The notes below the pieces were generated by a model. That model did not search any database. It saw only the letters and a program-made list of their open reading frames with translations, and had not been told where the DNA came from. Of a stretch of DNA of 64,000 bases, positions 1 to 10,037 are shown in pieces. The stretch's first letter is position 1; each line of letters opens with the position of its first letter. Position numbers and translations under genes: made by a program. This DNA is from Nematostella vectensis (lineage: Eukaryota; Cnidaria; Anthozoa; Actiniaria; Edwardsiidae): positions 14,509,453-14,573,452 of the forward strand of contig NC_064044.1 in the NCBI RefSeq assembly GCF_932526225.1, in the 5' to 3' direction.

Positions 1-3000
1 TCGACGGTTTAAAATGGCAACGACGGTTCTCAGGAATAACAACGACCGTTATAATTGGCAACGACCGTTTACGAAAGGGAAATTTGCCCCGGCGAACGCG
101 GTGAGGAAAATTTCACGCGTGCAGACGCCGATCGAAGTTACGTGTCACGAACAACTGAGACGTACGAGTCCTTGGCAAATTCGTCCTGCCTATGGCTTTG
201 CCCCAAGTGTGACGCTTCCAATTTCTCTGAGACTCTGTTAAGCGCTTCAACATTGGAGCTCTCAAACTCCTTCAATTTTCTTCCAAGTCAAACTTCGTCC
301 CCAGTTGCTAAAACTACACCAAGAAATTCCTCTACGAGTTCTGTGTTGGAACATGCTCGCAAGAGCTCACGACCACGCCATAAACAAGGCCTGAAGGTAT
401 TTAACATCAACTTCCAGAGCCTAAAGAATAAGAACTGTGAATTTCAAGCTTTCCTAGCAACTGAGAGTCCAGATATAGTAATTGGAACTGAGACCTGGTT
501 GAATCCCAGTGTTAAAACCTGTGAATTCTTCCCTTCTAATTACTCAGTATTTCGGAAGGATAGACCGGATGGATATGGGGGAGTTCTATTAGCAGTCAAG
601 GATCTCAGCTGTCATGAGCTTTACGAACTTAACTCAGACTGCGAAACAGTTTGGATTAAAGTCTCTATTAACAGAAGGAAACATGTATATATTGGAGCTT
701 TTTACAACCCTGACAGTTCTTGCGAGGCACTTGATGAGTTAGACCGCTCCCTTTCAAAGCTACAGAGGATGTCTGGAAATTCAGTTATATATCTCGGAGG
801 TGATTTCAACCTTGGAGGAGACATATGCTGGGAAACAAACACCATTGCAAGAGGAAGCCGTCACGTCACAGCTTGCGAGAAGCTACTGGAGATGTGCAGC
901 ATTTATAGTTTGGAGCAAGTGGTAGATAAGCCTACCCGTGGTGATAAGATCCTTGACCTGCTCTTTACAACAAATAGCACCCTTGTTGACTCAGTACATG
1001 TCAAACCTGCAATGGGAGACCATGGATGTGTGGAGATACAAACCTTAGTTACACCAAAGCTGGCACGCCCGATCAGGAGGAAGATCTTTCTGTATTCAAA
1101 AGGGAACTTTGTTGACATGAAAAGGGACCTACTAGAGTTTAGCTCTGTTTATTTCACAAACTTCACTGTTCGATCATTGCAGGAAAACTGGGACATGTTA
1201 AAAGGAAAACTTTCTTCTCTTATGGAGGAATATATCCCTGCTAAAATGTCCTCAAGTAGGTACAATCTCCCTTGGTTTACTCACAATCTAAAAAAACTCA
1301 AAAGAAAAGTCCAAAGATTGTATAACACCCAGAAACGTACAGGTTTGGAAAGTGACAAAAGGAAATTTAGACAAACTCGGAAAGCCTATAGATATAAGCT
1401 AAATAAATCATATGGAGATTATATAAATAATTTGCTAGGGTCCTCTCAAAGAGAACAACCTAAGAAATGTTGGAGATTTGTGAAATCAAAAAGGCAAGAT
1501 AACATGGGTATTAACCTACTTCATAACCAGCATAATATTGCTGTTTCAAATAGCCTAGACAAAGCAAATGTCCTCAATGGTTATTTTTTCTCTATTTTTA
1601 CTAAAGAGGACTCTAGTACAGCACCAAGCTTAAATCCAAATTCATCAAGCCCAGAAATGGGTAAAATCATAGTCACCTCAAATGGTGTTCAGAAGCTTTT
1701 GAATTCAATTGATTCAAATAAGGCTGGGGGGCCTGATAAATTGCCAACTCGTATTTTAAAGGAATTATCCCAAGAGTTGGCACCCCTATATACACAACTT
1801 TTCCAACAGTCCTTAGATCAGGGAAAATTACCCATGGACTGGAAAATTGCCAATGTAGTACCAATTTTTAAAAAAGGCAAAAGATCATCACCAAATAACT
1901 ATCGACCCGTTTCCCTTACATCTGTTACTTGCAAAATTTTGGAGCATGTAATATGCCACCATGTTTGGCAACATTTGGAGCAGCATGGCATACTTAGCGA
2001 TTTTCAACATGGTTTCCGTAAAAGGAGGAACTGTGAAACACAATTAATTATAACATGCCATGACTTAGTAAGCGCCATAAATCAAGGGAAACGGGTTGAT
2101 GCTTTTATCTTAGATTTTTCAAAGGCCTTTGACCGAGTGCCGCATAGACGACTTCTTTACAAATTAAGCTATTATGGCATCAGGGGTAGCTTGCTGACCT
2201 GGATGGAAGATTTCCTCACCCAGAGATCACAGTGTGTAACACTAGAGGGTGCAACATCCAGTCAATGCTCTGTTACCTCTGGTGTACCACAAGGAACAGT
2301 TTTAGGACCACTTTTGTTCCTGCTTTTTGTAAATGATCTCCCTCTAAATATCTCGTCAACTATTAGGCTTTTTGCAGATGACTGCCTTTTATATCGCACT
2401 ATTGATGGCTCAAATGACAGCCTAGCTTTACAAAACAATCTTGATGCTCTAAATAGATGGGAGAGGGATTGGCAAATGGCCTTTAATGTGGAGAAATGCC
2501 ACACTATGTGCTTCTCCACAAGCAGAGCGAAAATTCCAGACCATCCCTATATACTTAACAACAGGATTCTAGAGAGGGTTTACCATCACTCCTATCTAGG
2601 AGTACTACTCTCAGGGGATTTAAAATGGGATAAACACATCGCACAAATTACATCTAGTGCAAATCAGACCCTTGGGGTCATTAGAAGAAATTTTAGAACA
2701 GCCTCGGTAGACTGCAAGTCTAAACTCTATTGCAGTCTAGTTAGACCGAAGCTTGAATACGCAAACTCTGCCTGGTACCCGCATCTCCAAAAGGATAAAC
2801 ACCGCCTTGATATGGTGCAGAGGACTGCAGCCAGAGTTTGCTATAATAATTATTTGAGGGAGCCAGGGGTCGTAACAAACATGCTAAGAGAGCTGGAGTG
2901 GCCATCCCTTGAGGGCAGACGGACTCTCTCTCGAATGTCCATGTTCCATCAGGTTGTTTATGGAACTGTGGACATTGAGAGAGAGCCCTTCTTGGTTCCG

Positions 3001-3400
3001 ATGGACCGGCCTTCAAGGAATGGCAACTCCAAGCGCTTCCATATAACACATTCCAAGTGCAACCAGCATGCAAATAGCTTTTTCCCGTGGTCTATAAAAT
3101 TTTGGAACAATTTACCAGGTTCAATTACCGACATAAAAGAAAAGGGCAAATTCAAAGAGAAGCTTCAGCAGCATTTAATTGATAATGGCCAGTGGTTCTA
3201 GTATTCAAGTTATAAATTAATTAAGCTAAATTATTTAATTGAATTACTTTATTGAAAATTATTTTATAAATTTATTTTACAAATTATGAATATATTGTAC
3301 TGTATAAGTTATGTAAATTATTCCAGATCTGTATATTTTTACCTTGTATTTATTTATACTGATGTGATACCGACATGGTTTTATCAGTTAATAAAGTAGA
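1..3400 (+). mobile_element. APE-type non-LTR retrotransposon (LINE, CR1/L2-like)
   Basis: The element consists of one long ORF (55-3201) followed by an AT-rich 3' UTR of about 200 bp that ends near an AATAAA-like stretch at about 3390. Its 5' end lies at or beyond the window edge, so completeness upstream is unknown. The first 70 bases hold four copies of a CGACSGTT-type word. The element is antisense to, and just downstream of, the minus-strand exon at 3648-3921, so it probably sits in that gene's first intron. Clade placement (CR1/L2/Rex-like) is from motif style only. Confidence 0.88.
55..3201 (+). CDS. LINE ORF2: endonuclease-reverse transcriptase, intact
   Basis: The ORF is 1048 codons without interruption. 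A Cys pair near residue 50 (CLWLCPKC) resembles the N-terminal zinc-finger remnant common in this class. An EEP/APE-type endonuclease follows: an N-x-(Q)-S-L segment near residue 117, the acidic TETWLN motif near 143, GDFN near 248 and a GDH near 321. The reverse transcriptase shows the NYRPVSLTS block, AFDRVPH near 692, GVPQGTVLGP near 743 and the catalytic FADD near 774. The length matches complete CR1/L2-like ORF2 proteins, and no stop or frameshift is visible, so this copy is recent or still competent. An in-frame Met at 55 is the first available start; a start upstream of the window cannot be excluded. The product would nick genomic DNA and prime reverse transcription of its own RNA. Confidence 0.93.
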   Translation: MATTVYEREICPGERGEENFTRADADRSYVSRTTETYESLANSSCLWLCPKCDASNFSETLLSASTLELSNSFNFLPSQTSSPVAKTTPRNSSTSSVLEHARKSSRPRHKQGLKVFNINFQSLKNKNCEFQAFLATESPDIVIGTETWLNPSVKTCEFFPSNYSVFRKDRPDGYGGVLLAVKDLSCHELYELNSDCETVWIKVSINRRKHVYIGAFYNPDSSCEALDELDRSLSKLQRMSGNSVIYLGGDFNLGGDICWETNTIARGSRHVTACEKLLEMCSIYSLEQVVDKPTRGDKILDLLFTTNSTLVDSVHVKPAMGDHGCVEIQTLVTPKLARPIRRKIFLYSKGNFVDMKRDLLEFSSVYFTNFTVRSLQENWDMLKGKLSSLMEEYIPAKMSSSRYNLPWFTHNLKKLKRKVQRLYNTQKRTGLESDKRKFRQTRKAYRYKLNKSYGDYINNLLGSSQREQPKKCWRFVKSKRQDNMGINLLHNQHNIAVSNSLDKANVLNGYFFSIFTKEDSSTAPSLNPNSSSPEMGKIIVTSNGVQKLLNSIDSNKAGGPDKLPTRILKELSQELAPLYTQLFQQSLDQGKLPMDWKIANVVPIFKKGKRSSPNNYRPVSLTSVTCKILEHVICHHVWQHLEQHGILSDFQHGFRKRRNCETQLIITCHDLVSAINQGKRVDAFILDFSKAFDRVPHRRLLYKLSYYGIRGSLLTWMEDFLTQRSQCVTLEGATSSQCSVTSGVPQGTVLGPLLFLLFVNDLPLNISSTIRLFADDCLLYRTIDGSNDSLALQNNLDALNRWERDWQMAFNVEKCHTMCFSTSRAKIPDHPYILNNRILERVYHHSYLGVLLSGDLKWDKHIAQITSSANQTLGVIRRNFRTASVDCKSKLYCSLVRPKLEYANSAWYPHLQKDKHRLDMVQRTAARVCYNNYLREPGVVTNMLRELEWPSLEGRRTLSRMSMFHQVVYGTVDIEREPFLVPMDRPSRNGNSKRFHITHSKCNQHANSFFPWSIKFWNNLPGSITDIKEKGKFKEKLQQHLIDNGQWF

Positions 3401-3404
3401 TGTA

Positions 3405-3490
3405 GAAAATCATCTCCTGCTTGAAGCAACTGTGTCAAAATTATGTCCTGCTTGAAGCAACTGTGACATAATTATCTCCTGCTTCAATTG
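3405..3490. repeat. Short tandem repeat downstream of LINE
   Basis: About 2.5 imperfect copies of a ~36-bp unit beginning ATCTCCTGCTTGAAGCAACT lie directly after the LINE 3' end. It may be the element's 3' tail or pre-existing flank. Confidence 0.55.
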
Positions 3491-3647
3491 TGCGTTTTTG
3501 GCCTTGCGAGGCAGTAAGCAGAGTGAATACGTGAAATTTTCCTCAACATGTGCGCCGGTCTTGAGACTTTACGTACGTAAGTTATTAGATCGTTCTTTTT
3601 TAGTCTCATTTACAGTATTTAGATAGAGCATCATACTTTACACTTAC

Positions 3648-3921
3648 CGAGAAAGGTCTTGATAGTAGCCGCCCTAAATGGACGGCTATTTTCACCAAAA
3701 AGAATAGCCGTGTCCTTCTCTCGTATGGCGAATTTCTCCATCTGAATGAGACGGAGTTCATATAGACGAGCTGTGCTCTCTACATGAACTGCCGTCTCAT
3801 TCTTGGTGGCCAAGCGAGACCCTGCCGATACGTTCTCACTCTCAAACTCGCTGAGATCCTCAGAGAGTCCCGCACTCTCAATATAACGCAGAACATTACT
3901 GCTTCTCATTTTGGGAGCCAT
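3648..3921 (-). CDS. First coding exon of an unrecognised gene
   Basis: This exon encodes about 91 residues starting MAPKMRSSNVLRYIE and rich in Glu, Ser and Ala. It ends at a strong splice donor: the minus strand reads TCG followed by GTAAGTG, with the intron starting at 3647 (phase 1). The ATG at 3921 is preceded by a plausible promoter with CRE and CCAAT elements. The product is not recognised and no domain is visible; a cytosolic or nuclear location is suggested by the lack of a signal peptide. Downstream exons would lie on the minus strand past position 1, beyond the LINE. The frame reads on into the intron for only a few codons before a stop, which supports splicing here. Alternative: a chance ORF, but the donor plus promoter combination argues against it. 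Confidence 0.6.
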
Positions 3922-3929
3922 GTTGAAGC

Positions 3930-4025
3930 TTAGATAAGAGCAGGGAAGTGGTGTTAGAGAATGAATGAGGTATTTTCAACGGCGTGATTCAATGACGTAA
4001 TGCGAGCTGGCTCTCCTATTGGCTG
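3930..4025 (-). promoter_or_regulatory. Putative promoter with CRE and CCAAT box
   Basis: Upstream of the ATG at 3921 there is a half-palindromic CRE-type word TGACGTAA (3993-4000) and an ATTGG (4018-4022), which is CCAAT in the gene's direction. Their spacing of roughly 70-100 bp from the start codon fits a core-proximal promoter. No TATA box is evident. Confidence 0.45.
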
Positions 4026-4084
4026 AAAATGGTATGAATTCCGTATGAATCGTACGAACCAGAAACCTTCAAATAATCGTTCAA

Positions 4085-4550
4085 TATGATTCGAGGAGGC
4101 CTCCTTCAAGAATTCTTTCCCCCTCTGGAAGTGAAAAGCTTAGTTTTAATCCCCCAAACCGGCACTGTGACCCCCCCCCCCTTTCTCAATGTTTCCAATT
4201 TTCTCCGTGGGATTAATCAAAATCAATAAGAAATATAATTTATTCAAGTTCTAAAATAAGTTTTCTGATGTCTGGTTTGATGGTTGGCTTCATTTTGAAG
4301 TGTTTAAAGAATTAAAGCCTCTTTCCGTTGTAGCTGTTCTTGAAGAGCGTCACATACCAAAAAGAATAGCTTTGCGATTCCAGAAAGATCTAACCCAAAA
4401 GGTGTGAGTTTTTGGAGGCCTCCTGCACCAACTAAATTTTCATCCCCTGGAAGTGACTTTTGAGCTGATGATGATGAGGATGATGATGATGATTAGAATA
4501 TTCAGCAGTACACAGTAACCCATACGGCTTAAATATTTGTCAATATTGAT
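4085..4550 (+). repeat. Interspersed ~460-bp element with GGAGGCCTCC words, copy 1
   Basis: The element contains two direct copies, about 320 bp apart, of a segment beginning GGAGGCCTCCT and continuing CCCCTGGAAGTGA. It includes a poly-C run and a GATGATGATG tract. Copies occur at 46530-46990 (clearly diverged) and 47702-48170 (nearly identical, part of duplication copy B). No ORF or terminal inverted repeat is visible. Confidence 0.75.
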
Positions 4551-4559
4551 CAGTGCGGA

Positions 4560-5330
4560 ACATTACCATTTTTGGTTATATTTGATAAACAATCTGATTA
4601 ACCAATTAGAGATGAGTATTACTATGCCCAGTCTCACGCGGACACGCCTCAACTCAGAGTGGAAAAACAAAATGGCGGTTCCGTTGAATCGGGAAAATCA
4701 TGTTGAACGCCGCTTTTTAACTCTCTGCTAGCAGTGATTTCTTCTTATCTGTTTAAGCAGGGATTTCACCGACTCAGTGCGTCATATATACCCTATTTGT
4801 GTTGTTTCTCATCGGCAACAGACCTCATTTGCAGGGTTATTTTTACGACTTCACCGAATCGTACTGTAATGAACGCGGAAGGGTAAGCCACTGCTAGCAG
4901 GCTATAACATTGATCACCAATTATCTAGTTGTACGTTTCATCAAGTCAAACAAATGCACAAAATTTCCCTGGATTTATCTTGCTTTCGCACTCGGAATGA
5001 AGACACTCCAAGAAACATTTTAGCTGGGATATTGAAACTAAAATGAATCTTATACAGAATGGCAGCGAGTCTCATTAAAAAAAATGAAGCTAAATCGTAT
5101 ACAGATTGGCCGCGAGTCACTGTTTATTGTATGCAATTTAAAGACACTACATGAAAGTACTGTTTAAATGTTTATATTTGATCCTGGAATAAATAGATTT
5201 GCTATGATCAGTAAATCTCAGGGATAGCAGTCATTATTCATTGCTGCATTAGTTTGCTATTACTCGTTGTAAAAAAAATCCTTACCACAAATGCTCACAT
5301 TATGGCTTTTTTTATAAATGGATTCTAGAG
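4560..5330. other. Non-coding stretch; only a possible mini-exon
   Basis: No convincing gene is seen. At 4869 an ATG opens 14 bases and meets GTAAGC, a good splice donor. The arrangement is preserved at 48492 in copy B, but both copies are recent, so conservation says little. Otherwise the stretch is AT-rich and featureless. Confidence 0.35.
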
Positions 5331-7000
5331 GGGGCACTTGTTTGAGGGGCTATGTAATGTGCTTATTCAATGAGGGGTGTATGTATACCTCAGTGTCAGA
5401 ACCATCCCCAAAGGACTTCATTGTATCCAGCTCTGTTTTCATCATGATTCATTTTATTAAAAAACGGGAGTTTTGTGACACAAATCGTGCTTAATACACA
5501 GGTTCTAACACCAAGTTAGAGCCATTGAGGGTGTATTTCATTGTGTGTGCAGACAAATGGAAAAAGGCATAAAGTGTAAAATAGGGTGAGGAAAAGGCAT
5601 GGTAAGGGCAAAGGGGTGGTGACTAAGGGTATGTCTAATTGGGGGTGCTGACACAGGTTGTGAAGATGAAGGAAACTTGTACCATGTTTGATTACTAGGC
5701 CTTGGAGATAATAGGAGAATGGGAGTATAGTCATACCCTGGGTACCAGAGGCTCCAAGCTTCACTAGAGCAGATATCATATGGAAAATATCTATTCATAT
5801 TTGGTGATACTTCAGGCTTATTTTTTTTTTCTCGCCAGTCTCTATTATATGCGCAAAGAGTCTTTTTTTATATATAAAAAGGGAATTTAATTAATTTGAT
5901 TTGATAGGCTAGTCTGAGTGTTGAAGCTCCCCTTTAAAACTATAGTGATATTAAGAATTTATATGTTTGGGGTATATAGGTTTGAGTAATTGTTTGGGAG
6001 GTAAGTTTCTATACTTGGTATATTTTATGTATAGAACTCAGGTTTGGGTATTTTTTTTTTTTTGGGGGGGGGGGGCTAATTTGACAAAAAGTCCTTATCG
6101 CAAATGCTTATTTTAGCATATTATGCCCTTCTTTTTACCCCTCTTGTACCAGGTTTTATTACTAGGCCTTGGAGATTCTAGGAGTATGATTGTGCAGTCA
6201 TGGATATCATACTGTATGTAAAATAAATATTTATATTTGGTGATACTTCAGGAGCATTTTTTATCTCAGTGCCTATTGCACAGAGTTTGTTTGTTGTCTT
6301 TTTTATAAAAATGGAATAAAATTGATTTTATTTAATAAGCAAATCTGAGAGTTGAAGCTCCCTTATAGCAAGATTTTGTATGCTTGGGCTATAGAATATA
6401 GGTTTGGTTATTTATTTGGGAGGTAACTTTCTATGCTTGGTATATTTTATGTATAGAACTCAGGTTTGGGTATTTTTGAGGATGAGTAGGGGGGGCTAAT
6501 TCATCAAAAAGTTCTTATCGCAAATGCTTATTTTTACATATTATGCCCCTCTAGCATTAGATTTTAGAGGGGGCACTGGTTTGAGTGGCTATGTAATGCG
6601 CTTACTCAATGAGGGCTATTTTATGGTGTGTGCAGACAAATAGGAAAAGGCATAGAGTGTAAAATTAAAGGTTGAGAAATGCATGGTAAGGGGAGTGAGG
6701 TTGTGATGACTGAGGGCATGTCACATGTGGTGTGCTCACACAAGGTGCGAAGACAAGGAAGTAAAATTGTACCGGGTTTGCTGAGTAGGGCCTTGGAGGT
6801 GAGGGGGATAGAGTTTTTTTTTTTTTTTTTTATAAAAGGGAATAAAAATAAATTAAATTTGATAAGCAAATTTTCCTTCTAAACCTTTTGTACGGGACTG
6901 GCAAGTTTCAAGCTTTTGTATGATTTACGAATAGAACTCAGATTTGGGTTACTTTTTTGGGGGGAAGGGGGGGGGGCTATCTATTCTTGGTGGAGTTTTG
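5330..7000. repeat. Three diverged tandem units of ~450-600 bp
   Basis: The words AGAGGGGGCACT, GTGTGTGCAGACAAAT, ACTAGGCCTTGGAGAT and TAGAACTCAGGTTTGGGTA recur in the same order around 5330-6070, 6130-6500 and 6560-6970. Poly-T and poly-G runs separate them. The short ORFs across the region are not conserved between units and are not genes. The equivalent region in copy B is 48950-50640. Confidence 0.65.
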
Positions 7001-7129
7001 GGCATAGAGTTCAGATGCAGGTATATTCTTAGGGGTGGCGCGGTTCCATTCTTTTGGGGGCATAAAATGTTCGTATCTGTCGGAACCAACAATCATGTTT
7101 ACAGCTAGAGTGCCCCCCCCCCCCCCCCA

Positions 7130-7712
7130 TGTTGTTGTGGTGGTCGCAGGGCAAGACATTTAGCTAAAGAATGATAAGAAGCGAACCCCCGAGAGACAAG
7201 GGTAGGGTAAAATGCTTTTCGGCTAAATGTTGACACGAATTTCCATACCTATTCTTCGGCGATTTTTCCCTGTTGTATAGACAGGGCCTTGACTCGCACT
7301 TTCGTCCTCACAATTCAACCTCCGCTCTTCTCAACTTTCACCATACCCTGTGGGCACTCGTTTCGGCTTGTGGTGAAAATTGTTTTTGTATGCCATGATC
7401 CTCATTTATCCTAGTATTTCTCTTTTTCTAAACGTAAACATTACGAAAAGAGTTCGATTTTACGGCAGTCTCCAATAAAAGCGCTCAATTTGAAAAGGTT
7501 TCCCAACTGATATTTTACTTTATAGCACAGGAACTCATCAATCAAATATCAAACTTGGTATAGAGCAGGATATTTTGCTGTTTTGATCGATTTTTGCGTT
7601 GCGACGTCTCGCTAACAAAACAAATTGAAGTTTCAAACTCCGCGCGGCCATTTTGAATATTTGCATAATAAGTAGGTAAATCGATATAACCAAAAATAGT
7701 AATGTACGGCAC
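7130..7712. repeat. Interspersed repeat (~580 bp), copy 1
   Basis: This block, from GTGGTGGTCG to about AATGTACGGCAC, also occurs at 27370-27935 (diverged) and 50750-51335 (copy B). No ORF is visible. It is immediately followed by the TIR element at 7714 in copies 1 and 3, but not in the 27-kb copy. Confidence 0.7.
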
Positions 7713-7713
7713 T

Positions 7714-8152
7714 TTCTATTCTATTCCGACGGCTATTCAGTTCCGATGGCCGTCGCATCTATTCTATTCCGACGGCCTTTGAAGGACGGCTATTCAGTTC
7801 CGTAGGCCAATGTAGCCGGTGAACGTTAAACATAACACGCCTATATTACTACCAAACGTGGTCTCAACTCACAGTTAGACTCAAAGAAAATAGCCGTGAA
7901 AAAAAGTATCTAAATGAATGATAGGGAAAGCGATGCGAATATATTGACGAAAAAAACGCTTGTTTTCTATTTTATAAAGATGTCTTATTTATTGTCTTAA
8001 TAAATTATAAAATTAGCCCGTCTTTTTGTTTACGGTCTTGTCATCTCAGTATTTGATCTTGTTATTCTAATAAATGGTGCTCGATCGTAAGTCACGCAAA
8101 GAGCGTAAAAAAATCGTACGGTCGCAACTGAATAGCTGTTTGAATAGAAAAC
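7714..8152. mobile_element. MITE-like element with ~36-bp inverted ends, copy 1
   Basis: The left end reads TTCTATTCCGACGGCTATTC and the right end, reverse complemented, reads TTCTATTCAAACAGCTATTC; both continue AGTT(C/G)CGAC. This is a terminal inverted repeat of about 36 bp with a few mismatches. The left end is elaborated by two or three short direct repeats of TCTATTCCGACGGC. There is no coding capacity. Copies lie at about 11085-11561 and 51340-51773. Confidence 0.6.
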
Positions 8153-8815
8153 CTTGCGAATTGAATAAATAATTACCATTTCGAATTTTAATACCCATAA
8201 AAAATGTTTTATTAGTGCATAAACTGACAAACGATGAAAATATTTTACTACTTTTGTAATTCTACAAAGAAAGTAAACAGTTTGGTTAAACTATTTTATT
8301 ACAACAACGCTCATCATACAAATTTATAAGGTTAATACAAAAAGAAAACTTATACATAAACTAGAGTACCTGATATAGGGTATCCATATTTAGGGCTCTA
8401 GGCTATAATAAAGTTAATGTACTTTGATTATGGTATTTATCGCCTGGCTTTCTAAAGGACTGTTCTAAAGGTTTTTTTTGTTCTCTTTTGTTTACATGTT
8501 TATTGTATATGCTGTCAAATCCTGCAGTATGTTAATTCACTCTAGATTACATAAAGTTATCCTCCGAAACGGCTTTTTCCTCGGTCAAAAAGTTCAACTA
8601 CGATTGTAAAATGGTTTATTCCAAGTTGTGGCATCTGCTTGCTGAGGAATCGGCTGCTCCCTGAACATCTTTGACAGCAGGAATTTTCTCTTATTTATCG
8701 CCGATTCTGTCACTTCACTCCAGTCAAACCCGTCGTTGTCCATGAGATTTTTTTGCCTGGTTCTATCTGAAAAAAAAAATTAATCCAATATAGCTCCAAA
8801 TTAGGGACACACAGG
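8153..8815. other. Non-coding spacer
   Basis: AT-rich sequence without a supportable gene. It is repeated at about 11562-12235. In copy B, about 505 bp of it is missing, from the MITE end to the CTGCTCCCTGAAC word, with about one base of junction microhomology. Confidence 0.7.
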
Positions 8816-9290
8816 GACAAAACCAAGCTATAAAGGCCAAAAGACAGGACAAAAGGGCCAAAAACAGGACAAACGGGACAAAAACAGGACAAAACGGCCA
8901 AAAGACAGGACAAACGGGACAAAAACAGGACAAACGAGACAAAACCAGGACAAAAGGGCCAAAAAACAGGACAAGCGGGACAAAAACAGGACAAACGAGA
9001 CAAAAACAGGACAAAAGGGCCAAAAGACAGGACAAACGGGACAAAAACAGGACAAACGAGACAAAAACAGGACAAAAGGGCCAAAAAACAGGACAAGCGG
9101 GACAAAAATGTCAACAGAGACACAACACCTTATAGGTCAATTCGATCTTATGTCATGAGTTTACCCATGTTTATGACTCTGTTTGCCTTTTTGTCGCGTT
9201 TGTCCTGTCTTTGGCCCTTTTGTCCTGTTTTTGGCCTTTTTGTCCTGTTTTTGGCCCTTTTGTCCTGTCTTTTGGCCCTTATAGCCTGGT
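8815..9290. repeat. 20-bp minisatellite with an inverted partner, copy 1
   Basis: About 13 copies of a 20-bp unit, in two alternating forms (AGGACAAAAGGGCCAAAAAC and AGGACAAACGGGACAAAAAC), run from 8830 to 9110. About 80 bp later, the reverse-complement form of the same unit runs from 9190 to 9290, so the two arms can fold back. The flanking words GCCTGGTYCTATCT and AGCTCCAAATTAGGGACACA occur on both sides as direct repeats. The open frames rich in Cys, Phe, Pro and Val across the array are products of periodicity. Confidence 0.9.
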
Positions 9291-9417
9291 CCTATCTAAA
9301 AAAAATTAATTCATATAGCTCCAAATTAGGGACACACAGGGACAAAACCAAGCTATTACCAAGTTATTGTTTTTACTCTATAAAGGTGACAAGAAACTCC
9401 TACTTGAAACTTGACAG

Positions 9418-9570
9418 GTTGTGCTAGCAAACCCCACCCCATGGGGATGGAAGATGGCCGCATTCAAGACACAAGTATCACGGTTTCGTCAACTTATTCC
9501 TCTCCTGGGCACAACCCTCACCACGCACGCCTAAATAACCAGCCAGTGAAAGGAGAGCAGATAGGCGCAA
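9418..9570 (+). pseudogene. Truncated F5/8 type C exon fragment
   Basis: After a splice-acceptor AG at 9416-9417 the reading frame gives [20 protein letters not shown], nearly identical to the intact exon at 12926. Homology stops abruptly near 9570 and unrelated sequence follows to a stop at 9638, so the domain is cut after about 50 residues. It lies upstream of the PAN exon. It is therefore most likely a by-product of the internal duplication that also copied the MITE and the 20-bp array. Confidence 0.7.
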
Positions 9571-10037
9571 AGCAAGGTGTAGTAAGAAAGATTCGGAACT
9601 TTCCACCAGACTATTCGGGTAACTTCTGGCTCCAGTAAGGAAAGATAGTATAAAGGATTAGAAAACAAAAGAATGAAAACTAATAAATGATGAATGAATC
9701 ACAAACTACGAATTCTTAAGGACACTTTCAAAAACAAGTAGCAGGGGGTGTTGCTTTGTGCTCTAAATGGTGTAGTTACCACCAATAAGCCGATATACAC
9801 TTGAAGCTTAACGGTAATATGAAAATTAGTACGAAAAGGGAGAAGTACCCTTTCTGCAGTCAGGTAGCCGTAATTAGCAAACTATGTTATTTAACATTTT
9901 TCCTCTATTTAATTAAGTAATCTCATGAATAGATAATGAGATTATCTCTCAGTATGTTACCCTTCTTTAGACAGAAAATACATTTTATTTTGTGAGTCAC
10001 TCACCTCATAATATACGACGGAACAAAGCAAAGAGAC

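Noticed and set aside
8710-9123. Cys/Phe/Pro/Val-rich ORFs on the minus strand (also 12171-12631)
   Set aside because: Generated by the 20-bp minisatellite in three frames; not transmembrane proteins.
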